Shown here: in pieces, positions 23,349 through 29,612 of the stretch | How positions within the stretch are numbered: the stretch's first letter is position 1 | Layout: every line of letters begins with the position of its first letter | From: an uncultured Paenibacillaceae bacterium | GTDB taxonomy: Bacteria; Bacillota; Bacilli; Aneurinibacillales; Aneurinibacillaceae | Assembly (NCBI GenBank): GCA_937874515.1 | Contig: CALNBV010000201.1 | Span: forward strand, 1 to 29,612 | Direction of reading: 5' to 3' | DNA length: 29,612 bases | Program-made: the position numbers and the translations under genes | The notes under the pieces: generated by a model | What the model saw: the letters and a program-made list of their open reading frames with translations, nothing else | The model's database searches: none | What the model was told of the DNA's origin: nothing

Positions 23349-24638
23349 ATGGAGAAACTCGTCATTGAAGGTGGTCGAAAGCTTACAGGTCGGGTACAAA
23401 TTAGTGGGGCAAAAAATAGCGCGATTGCCCTGATTCCTGCTGCTTTGTTAGGGTCATCACGGGTCATCCTGGACCATTTACCCGCCATTAAAGATGTTGA
23501 GATCTATGGTGAAATTTTGCAAGAGTTGGGGGCTGTTGTTTCTCTCCATGGGGAAACTATGGAGATTGAGCCCGCTAATATTTTGAATTATCCCATGACA
23601 AATGGGAAGATTAAACAATTAAGGGCATCCTATTATTTGATGGGAGCTCTATTAGGTAGATTTGGCCAGGTAACCATCTGCATGCCAGGTGGATGCAATC
23701 TAGGGCCCAGACCTATTGACCAGCACCTGAAAGGGTTTACTGCTTTAGGGGCTGTCATTTCACGGGAAAAAGAGCTATTACATATTACGGCAAGCGAAGG
23801 AGGACTTCGTGGCGCCAAAATATATTTGGATGTGGTGAGCGTTGGTGCTACTATTAATATTATGTTAGCTGCCACAAGAGCAAAGGGGACAACCATCATC
23901 GAAAATGCGGCGAAAGAGCCTGAAATTATCGATGTGGCGACCCTGTTGAATGCCATGGGAGCAGATATTAAAGGTGCAGGAACCGACGTCATCCGCATTA
24001 AAGGAAAAAAACAACTCCAAGGATGCCGCCATTCCATTATCCCTGACCGTATAGAGGCAGGAACTTACATGATTGCCGCGGCAGCAACCCGGGGTGATGT
24101 CTTGATAGATAATGTAATTCCCCGTCATTTAGAATCCCTAACCGCAAAATTACGGGAAATGAATGTTTTGGTTGAGGAACAGGACGATTCCCTACGTGTA
24201 ATCGGTACTGACCATTACAAAGCTGTCGATATCAAAACCCTACCCTACCCCGGATTCCCCACGGATTTACAACAACCCATTACCGCTTTACTGACTCAGG
24301 CCCAAGGAACCAGTGTTGTTAAAGATAATATTTATCAGTCTCGTTTTAAACAGATTGAACATTTGGTGCACATGGGTGCACGCATGAAGGTGGAAGGACG
24401 TTCTGCTATTATTGAGGGTGTTACACCTTTAAATGGTTATGAAGTGATGGCAACTGATTTGCGTGCAGGTGCTGCTTTAGTGATTGCTGGGTTAATAGCC
24501 AAAGGGAAAACGGTCATTACAGATGTACACCATATCGACCGGGGATATGAAAAATTGGATGAGAAATTGCAGTCCCTTGGCGCTTCATTATGGAGAGAAA
24601 ATGATTCTGCTTGGAAAGAAGAACGGAGGATTAAGTAA
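23349..24638 (+). CDS. murA: UDP-GlcNAc 1-carboxyvinyltransferase (MurA)
   Basis: A 429-residue MurA that transfers enolpyruvate from PEP to UDP-GlcNAc, the first committed step of peptidoglycan synthesis. The PEP-binding cysteine, target of fosfomycin, is C116 in MPGGCNLGPRP. The start EKLVIEGGRKLTGRVQISGAKNSA and the late TDLRAGAALVIAG are typical. I start at ATG 23349, preceded by AAGGGGA. Its position between tal and glpX is that of B. subtilis murAB (murZ), so this is likely the second, nonessential-type paralogue, and another murA is expected elsewhere. The last codons contain the ribosome site of glpX. Transcription must pass the hairpin upstream or start inside tal. Confidence 0.96.
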   Translation: MEKLVIEGGRKLTGRVQISGAKNSAIALIPAALLGSSRVILDHLPAIKDVEIYGEILQELGAVVSLHGETMEIEPANILNYPMTNGKIKQLRASYYLMGALLGRFGQVTICMPGGCNLGPRPIDQHLKGFTALGAVISREKELLHITASEGGLRGAKIYLDVVSVGATINIMLAATRAKGTTIIENAAKEPEIIDVATLLNAMGADIKGAGTDVIRIKGKKQLQGCRHSIIPDRIEAGTYMIAAAATRGDVLIDNVIPRHLESLTAKLREMNVLVEEQDDSLRVIGTDHYKAVDIKTLPYPGFPTDLQQPITALLTQAQGTSVVKDNIYQSRFKQIEHLVHMGARMKVEGRSAIIEGVTPLNGYEVMATDLRAGAALVIAGLIAKGKTVITDVHHIDRGYEKLDEKLQSLGASLWRENDSAWKEERRIK

Positions 24639-24639
24639 A

Positions 24640-25614
24640 ATGGAACGTAGTCTTACAATGGAATTAGTACGGGTTACAGAGGCAGCTGCCTTATCGTCAG
24701 CCCGTTGGATGGGAAGAGGAAAAAAAGAAGAAGCAGACGATGCAGCAACAACTGCCATGCGTACTGTTTTCGACACTGTTCCTATGCAAGGAACGGTTGT
24801 TATTGGTGAAGGGGAAATGGATGAAGCCCCTATGTTATACATTGGGGAAAAATTAGGCCTTGGCTATGGCCCTGAAGTGGACATTGCCGTGGATCCTTTA
24901 GAAGGAACCAACATTGTGGCAAAAGGAACATGGAATGCCTTAACTGTTCTTGCTGTGGCTGACCGGGGAAATCTCCTCCATGCCCCCGATATGTATATGG
25001 ATAAACTGGCTGTTGGGCCAAAAGCGGCTGGGAAAGTAGATATTGATGCACCTGTGATTGATAACTTGAAAGCCGTGGCACAAGCCTATGGCAAAGACAT
25101 CTCTGACCTGGTTGCCATTTTGCTTGACCGTCCTCGCCATGCTAAATTAATCAACGAAATTCGTGAAGCGGGGGCCCGCATCAAACTGATCTCCGATGGG
25201 GATGTTGCAGCTGCGATTCATACAGCATTCGATGAACATACCGGTGTAGACATTATGTTTGGAAGCGGTGGAGCACCAGAAGGTGTAATCGCTGCAGTTG
25301 CCTTAAAATGCTTAGGTGGAGAATTACAGGGCCGTTTATTGCCCCAAACACAGGAAGAAATTGACCGTTGTAAAAAGATGGGGATTGCTGACTTGAGTCA
25401 AGTGCTCCGTATGGAGGATCTGGTAAAAGGTGACGATGCCATTTTTGCAGCTTCAGGTGTTACCGATGGTGAATTGCTTCGCGGGGTACGTTTTCATGGA
25501 AATAAAGCCATTACACATTCCGTTGTAATGCGCGCCAAAACAGGTACAGTGCGTTTTGTAGAAGGACAACACCGTCTCGACAGGAAACCTCATCTTGTTT
25601 TTAACGATCGTTAA
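24640..25614 (+). CDS. glpX: Class II fructose-1,6-bisphosphatase
   Basis: GlpX removes the 1-phosphate from fructose 1,6-bisphosphate, the gluconeogenic step opposite phosphofructokinase. It has 324 residues. The metal ligands D33, E57 (GEGEMDEAP), D85 and E88 (VDPLEGTN) fall at the E. coli GlpX numbering. The later MFGSGGAPEG loop and the C-terminal VMRAKTGTVRF are also present. The ATG at 24640 follows the murA stop by one base, and GGAGG (24625-24629) is inside murA, so translation is probably coupled. Fba, the tal-like enzyme and GlpX in one stretch make a gluconeogenesis/pentose module. Confidence 0.95.
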   Translation: MERSLTMELVRVTEAAALSSARWMGRGKKEEADDAATTAMRTVFDTVPMQGTVVIGEGEMDEAPMLYIGEKLGLGYGPEVDIAVDPLEGTNIVAKGTWNALTVLAVADRGNLLHAPDMYMDKLAVGPKAAGKVDIDAPVIDNLKAVAQAYGKDISDLVAILLDRPRHAKLINEIREAGARIKLISDGDVAAAIHTAFDEHTGVDIMFGSGGAPEGVIAAVALKCLGGELQGRLLPQTQEEIDRCKKMGIADLSQVLRMEDLVKGDDAIFAASGVTDGELLRGVRFHGNKAITHSVVMRAKTGTVRFVEGQHRLDRKPHLVFNDR

Positions 25615-25647
25615 TTCATTTAGTAAAGTGTGGTGTTGGATAATTAT

Positions 25648-26958
25648 ATGGAAATAAATTTAGGTAACCTTGAAGTAATGAAACTTACTGAGCTTTATAA
25701 ATTAGCTCGTGAGTTTCAGGTTCCATACTATGGAACATTAAAGAAGCGGGAATTGATTTTTGCCATTCTCCAGGAACAAACAAAAAAGCAAGGCCACTTT
25801 TTCATGGAAGGCGTTTTAGATATTCTTTCTGAAGGATTCGGCTTCTTGCGGCCCATTAACTATTTGCCAAGTGCTGACGACATTTATATTTCCGCATCCC
25901 AAATCCGTCGTTTTGGCCTTCGTCCCGGGGATAAAGTTGCCGGGAAAGTTCGTCCTCCTAAGGAAAATGAACGTTACTTCGGCTTGCTTCATGTGGATGC
26001 AGTGAATGGTGAACCGCCAGAAACCTCTCCAGAACGAGTTTTCTTTCCTGCTTTGACTCCTCTTTACCCCCAGAAGAAAATTATCATGGAAACTGCACCG
26101 GATCATTTATCTACCAGGGTAATGGATTTGATTGCTCCTGTCGGTTTTGGCCAACGGGGATTGATTGTTGCACCTCCGAAAGCTGGGAAAACCATGCTTT
26201 TAAAAGAGATTGCCAACAGCATCGCTGAAAACTATCCCAAAATCGAATTAATTGTCCTGTTAATCGATGAGCGTCCCGAGGAAGTAACAGACATGCAGCG
26301 TTCTGTAAAAGGGGAAGTTGTGTATTCAACCTTCGATGAAATGCCGGAAAACCATATTCGCGCAGCGGAACTCGTTCTTGAACGTGCTATGCGTCTCGTT
26401 GAGCTGAAAAAAGATGTGGTTATTCTTCTTGATAGCATCACCCGTTTAGCACGGGCGTACAACTTAACCGTTCCGCCAAGTGGAAGAACCTTATCAGGTG
26501 GGGTTGACCCCGCAGCATTCCATCGTCCCAAACGTTTCTTCGGTGCAGCGCGGAACGTTGAAGAAGGTGGAAGCCTTACCATCCTGGCAACTGCCCTTGT
26601 TGAGACAGGTTCCCGTATGGATGATGTGATTTATGAAGAATTCAAAGGAACTGGCAACCTGGAACTTCATCTTGACCGAAAACTATCAGAAAGAAGAGTA
26701 TATCCCGCGATCGATATTCGTAAGTCAGGTACCCGCCGTGAGGAACTTCTCTTTGAAAAAGATGAACTGGCTAAAATCTGGACCCTCCGTAAATCCATTC
26801 ATGACAGCAATGAATTTACAGAAGCTTTTATCAAAAAGCTTGGGGAAACCAAAACCAACCAGGAATTCCTTGATCATTTAGAAGTTGAAAAGAAAAAGAC
26901 CCCACAACACACAGACCGCCCTGCAGTCCGTACACCTCGTAACGCCGTTCGGGGTTAA
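25648..26958 (+). CDS. rho: Transcription termination factor Rho
   Basis: The hexameric RNA-dependent ATPase that ends transcription of untranslated RNA. It has about 436 residues from ATG 25648. The N-terminal Rho domain shows MKLTELYKLAREF, and the RNA-binding fold shows EGFGFLRP and DDIYISASQIRRF. The ATPase core has Walker A APPKAGKT (175-182) and LIDERPEEVTDM. A Walker B VVILLDSITRLARAYN, a GGVDPAAFHRPKRFFGAARN loop and the C-terminal DELAKIWTLRK follow. No strong ribosome site is seen: GTG 25630 and TTG 25636 are also possible starts. Low initiation strength may matter, because Rho levels are often kept low. A clear terminator follows. Confidence 0.97.
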   Translation: MEINLGNLEVMKLTELYKLAREFQVPYYGTLKKRELIFAILQEQTKKQGHFFMEGVLDILSEGFGFLRPINYLPSADDIYISASQIRRFGLRPGDKVAGKVRPPKENERYFGLLHVDAVNGEPPETSPERVFFPALTPLYPQKKIIMETAPDHLSTRVMDLIAPVGFGQRGLIVAPPKAGKTMLLKEIANSIAENYPKIELIVLLIDERPEEVTDMQRSVKGEVVYSTFDEMPENHIRAAELVLERAMRLVELKKDVVILLDSITRLARAYNLTVPPSGRTLSGGVDPAAFHRPKRFFGAARNVEEGGSLTILATALVETGSRMDDVIYEEFKGTGNLELHLDRKLSERRVYPAIDIRKSGTRREELLFEKDELAKIWTLRKSIHDSNEFTEAFIKKLGETKTNQEFLDHLEVEKKKTPQHTDRPAVRTPRNAVRG

Positions 26959-26970
26959 TAAAATAATAGG

Positions 26971-27009
26971 AACCGCCATACTCCTTTTAAGAGAGTGGCG
27001 GTTTTTTTT
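26971..27009 (+). terminator. Intrinsic terminator after rho
   Basis: AACCGCCA (26971-26978) pairs with TGGCGGTT (26996-27003), with an inner CTC/GAG, and is followed by a T-run of eight. Rpm-type genes that follow rho in B. subtilis (rpmE) are absent here. Confidence 0.88.
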
Positions 27010-27027
27010 ATTGTGGTTGCCTCTGCC

Positions 27028-27057
27028 TTGCATATATTTAGTACAAACCATTACAAT
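27028..27057 (+). promoter_or_regulatory. Sigma-A promoter for marR
   Basis: TTGCAT (27028-27033) and TACAAT (27052-27057) are 18 bases apart. These are the same hexamers and spacing as the rpoE promoter candidate. It sits after the rho terminator and 37 bases before the marR start. Confidence 0.6.
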
Positions 27058-27094
27058 CAATAGTAGTAAATACTTGAGGAAGTGTTGGAAGCAC

Positions 27095-27520
27095 ATGAAT
27101 AATCAAATGTGGGAATTATACATGAAAGTCATCCATAGCGCCGGAATTGGCGATGCAGATGCCTGGGCAAAATTAGATTTAACCATGCCCCAAATGAAGG
27201 TCTTGATGATTCTTAGTTCTAGGAGAGAAGCAACAGTAGGCACCCTTGCGGAAACCATGGGAGCCTCTCTATCCAATATGACAGGAATTCTCGATCGATT
27301 GGTTACACAAGAACTTGTAGAACGGGTGCCTTCTGTGAGCGACCGCCGCTCTATTTTGATTCGCCTTACTGATAATGCGAAGAAAATCTTTCACCAACTT
27401 AATCAGTCAGGCTTTGAACGGTTCAATATCATTATCGAAAATTTAACCTTAGAAGATCGGGAAATTGTAGAACGTGGATTGCGAATTCTTGCCTATGCCA
27501 TGGATCAAGGGAAAAAGTAG
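27095..27520 (+). CDS. MarR-family transcriptional regulator
   Basis: A 141-residue winged-helix regulator. The fold is visible in LDLTMPQMKVLMILS, then the recognition part VGTLAETMGASLSNMTGILDRLV and the wing RVPSVSDRRSILIRLTD, framed by dimerisation helices at both ends. The ATG at 27095 follows GAGGAAG (27076-27082), and an earlier start would run through the rho terminator. It is followed after 66 bases by a drug-efflux gene whose promoter is wrapped in an inverted repeat, the usual repressor/pump arrangement. The ligand is probably an aromatic or lipophilic toxic compound; nothing in the sequence names it. Confidence 0.93.
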   Translation: MNNQMWELYMKVIHSAGIGDADAWAKLDLTMPQMKVLMILSSRREATVGTLAETMGASLSNMTGILDRLVTQELVERVPSVSDRRSILIRLTDNAKKIFHQLNQSGFERFNIIIENLTLEDREIVERGLRILAYAMDQGKK

Positions 27521-27524
27521 TACC

Positions 27525-27571
27525 TTGACAAATAGTTCACTTTGAATTAATAATTTATATAAAGTGAACTA
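27525..27571 (+). promoter_or_regulatory. Efflux-gene promoter embedded in a MarR operator
   Basis: TTGACA (27525-27530) and TAATAA (27548-27553) are 17 bases apart. An 11-bp perfect inverted repeat, TAGTTCACTTT (27533-27543) and AAAGTGAACTA (27561-27571), brackets the -10, so a bound MarR dimer pair would block RNA polymerase. The left arm also reads as a short MarR-sized pseudo-palindrome (AGTTCACTTTGAATT). Confidence 0.8.
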
Positions 27572-27586
27572 GGGAGGAAACCACCT

Positions 27587-29164
27587 ATGGATCGAACCCA
27601 AAAATGGGCAATCACCCTATTTTCCATTGGGGTCTTTATGGCGGCTTTGGATAATGGGATTATCACATCAGCTCTTACTACGATTATTTACTCTTTTAAA
27701 GTAACTACCAACTGGGGAGCATGGGCAATCACCATTTATACCCTGGGATTAGCCATTAGCGTGCCCATCATTGGTAAATTATCCGATAAATATGGCCGCA
27801 AACGGTTGTTTTTAATAGAAATCATTTTGTTTGGTCTGGGTTCCTTCTTGGTTGCAATCAGTCCCAACTTTACCTGGTTTCTCATTTCCCGTGTCATTCA
27901 ATCCCTTGGTGGCGGGGGAATTTTCATTATTGCCAGTTCTTATGTGTTAAATGTGTTTCCTAAAGAAAAACAGGGACGTGTTTTGGGGATGCTTGGTGGT
28001 ATGAATGGGATTGCCGCTATTCTTGGCCCTAATATTGGTTCTTTTATTTTAGATGTAACAGGGAATTGGCACTGGCTGTTTTTCATTAACTTGCCAATTG
28101 GGTTATTCCTCTTTATTTTTGGGTTTATTTTTATTGCAGAAGGTCGTGAAAGTAACACCCATCCTCTGGATTGGCGGGGCATTTCTTTCCTTACCCTTGC
28201 AATTTTAAGTTTTATGTATGGGTTAACCAATCTAGATGGAGTGAACATCTTTGAAAGCATTATAGAGCCATCTTTTTATGGTTTTGTGGGAGCTGGCCTC
28301 CTTCTCCTTGCCTTCCTCTTTTTCATGGAACAGGGCCTGGCAAGAAAAGGTGGAGACCCGATCTTGCCTGTGGAGCTTTTAAAACTCCCAACCTATCGTT
28401 GGACCTTATTTATTGGCTTTTTATCTGGAGCCTTTCTTGCTTCTGTGATTTTTATTCCAGGCTATGTAGAACAATTTCTAGGTGTGGACGCATCCAAATC
28501 TGGCTACTGGTTTACCCCTCTCGCCCTTGCGTCCGGCATAGGTGCTGGTGGAGGCGGGGCTCTTGTAGATAAGAAGGGGCCTATTTTTACTTTAATAATC
28601 GCAAGCGTGATTTGTTTCATTGGATTTATGTTATTCCCATTATGGGTAGATACGACCTGGCAAATGGTTGTGGCAAGCTGTTTTGTTGGTCTTGGATTTG
28701 GTATGATGTTAGGAGCACCTGTGAATGTGTTGGCTACAGAGGGGACAGAAGAAAACAAAGGGGTTTCCCTTGGTACCCTTTCTCTCGTACGCCAAATTGG
28801 CATGACCCTCTTCCCTACCATTTATGCAGGTTTTCTGGCTCGTTCTTTTACATCGGTAGGAGGAGATATTCAAAGGAATTTGCAACAGGCTGGTGTAAAT
28901 CCAGACATGATGCCTGCCGGGGAAATGGCAAGGTTTGCTGAAATGAAGGATTTTCAATCCCTTATGAACCTGATCGAACAAATTCCCGTCCCTCTGATTA
29001 GGGAGACTATCGAAACAACCATCCACAACGCCGTTGGCCGTGGATTTAACCAATTATTCATATGTTCAGCTGTACTTGCTGTCCTTTCCCTTCTTGGGGT
29101 GATTGTTCTTGGGGTTATTCGCAAGAGGAAAATTTCCGGGGAGGCGAAGGCGCAAATGGAATAG
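27587..29164 (+). CDS. MFS multidrug efflux transporter, DHA2/EmrB type
   Basis: A 525-residue major facilitator, in the size range of the 14-helix DHA2 family (EmrB/QacA), which exports drugs or lipophilic compounds by proton antiport. The family motif LDNGIITSAL in helix 1 (residues 21-30) is followed by motif A GKLSDKYGRKR (63-73) and motif C ILGPNIGSF. A late cytoplasmic/outer loop around residues 415-470 is typical of this family. The ATG follows AGGGAGG at good spacing. It lies behind an operator and MarR regulator, suggesting induction by its substrate. A substrate cannot be named. The next gene starts 11 bases later, probably in the same transcript. Confidence 0.93.
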   Translation: MDRTQKWAITLFSIGVFMAALDNGIITSALTTIIYSFKVTTNWGAWAITIYTLGLAISVPIIGKLSDKYGRKRLFLIEIILFGLGSFLVAISPNFTWFLISRVIQSLGGGGIFIIASSYVLNVFPKEKQGRVLGMLGGMNGIAAILGPNIGSFILDVTGNWHWLFFINLPIGLFLFIFGFIFIAEGRESNTHPLDWRGISFLTLAILSFMYGLTNLDGVNIFESIIEPSFYGFVGAGLLLLAFLFFMEQGLARKGGDPILPVELLKLPTYRWTLFIGFLSGAFLASVIFIPGYVEQFLGVDASKSGYWFTPLALASGIGAGGGGALVDKKGPIFTLIIASVICFIGFMLFPLWVDTTWQMVVASCFVGLGFGMMLGAPVNVLATEGTEENKGVSLGTLSLVRQIGMTLFPTIYAGFLARSFTSVGGDIQRNLQQAGVNPDMMPAGEMARFAEMKDFQSLMNLIEQIPVPLIRETIETTIHNAVGRGFNQLFICSAVLAVLSLLGVIVLGVIRKRKISGEAKAQME

Positions 29165-29175
29165 GAGCGATTTAA

Positions 29176-29612
29176 ATGAACCTTGTTTATGCCGACCAAA
29201 ATGGACAGGTATTTGATCATCCTGACTATTTGGCAGTGGGCCGCAGTGGCGGGTCCTTTATGGAAATCCTTGAGGATGAATTGATTCCTTTGCCAGATGG
29301 AGCTACCCTGGTTAGTTTGCCTGGTTGTACCCCTATTGGCATGGATCCGGAAACTGGAGATCTTCTGCCCTTGTCTGGATATACCGCTGTGGGTGCCCTT
29401 TTGCCCCAGGGCTTTACCCGCTTAATGGTTCCCGCTTATGTGAAAACCAATAAAGAGGAAAAACTCCCCTTGTTTGGTTATTCAGCGGTGGTATGGAAAA
29501 AGAACCGATTCTATGTGACGGCGGATGCTACTGATGAACCTTATCGCTGGAATCCCAATAATTTTCCCCGCAATCAATTGGATAAACATGTGGAGCGATT
29601 ATTAAAGAAATT
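29176..29612 (+). CDS. 5' part of a probable radical SAM family protein
   Basis: An open frame begins at ATG 29176, with TAGGAG (29162-29167) just upstream, and runs off the window after 145 codons. It reads MNLVYADQNGQVFDHPDY at the start, then SGGSFMEILEDELIPLPDGATL, GCTPIGMDPETG, GALLPQGFTRLMVPAY and PLFGYSAVVWK. This resembles the N-terminal region of a group of Firmicutes radical SAM proteins in which the CxxxCxxC cluster comes later. That cysteine motif is beyond the window edge, so the call rests on recalled resemblance only. It follows the MFS stop by 11 bases and may be co-transcribed. Confidence 0.5.
   Translation, partial: MNLVYADQNGQVFDHPDYLAVGRSGGSFMEILEDELIPLPDGATLVSLPGCTPIGMDPETGDLLPLSGYTAVGALLPQGFTRLMVPAYVKTNKEEKLPLFGYSAVVWKKNRFYVTADATDEPYRWNPNNFPRNQLDKHVERLLKK

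Noticed and set aside
26885..27094. N-terminal extension of marR back into rho
   Set aside because: It would cross the rho terminator; ATG 27095 has its own ribosome site and gives the normal family length.
1..29612. CRISPR array, tRNA, rRNA or classical defence genes
   Set aside because: No regularly spaced repeats, cloverleaf sequences or nuclease/toxin gene sets were recognised on either strand.

Overview
The window looks like chromosome from an endospore-forming Bacillales bacterium. A nearly diagnostic Spo0F is present, and the order rpoE-pyrG-spo0F-fba-tal-murA-glpX-rho is the one known from Bacillus subtilis. The genus cannot be settled from the sequence alone. The first 23 bases are not genomic: they match an Illumina adapter end with one extra C, so position 24 is probably a contig end.

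Bases 24-12117 hold a fatty/short-chain acyl-CoA catabolism region. It begins with a clipped reverse-strand gene start, followed by fadF (Fe-S electron-transfer protein), a thiolase, 3-hydroxybutyryl-CoA dehydrogenase, two tandem acyl-CoA dehydrogenases, the G-protein chaperone MeaB, a TetR/FadR-like repressor and the fused isobutyryl-CoA mutase IcmF. Together they could take isobutyryl-CoA and butyryl-CoA to acetyl-CoA, lacking only a crotonase and ETF in this window. Three related 18-bp inverted repeats lie before fadF, before the thiolase and before the TetR gene. They look like operators of the encoded repressor.

Bases 12118-18256 hold an AT-richer surface-glycan island: two FkbM-type methyltransferases that converge and overlap tail to tail, two tandem GT61-type glycosyltransferases, a SAM-methyltransferase-like protein, GDP-L-fucose synthase and an alpha-1,2-fucosyltransferase. 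It sits where B. subtilis has acdA directly next to rpoE, so it looks inserted. Two sigma-K-like -10 motifs suggest, weakly, expression in the sporulating mother cell.

Bases 18257-27009 are the conserved housekeeping block: rpoE, pyrG with a CTP-sensing G-tract attenuator leader, a reverse-strand membrane protein replacing ywjG, spo0F with a sigma-H promoter, fba, transaldolase-like fsa/tal, murA, glpX and rho. The end of the window carries a MarR regulator, a DHA2-type drug efflux pump behind a strong inverted-repeat operator, and the start of a probable radical SAM gene that runs off the right edge.
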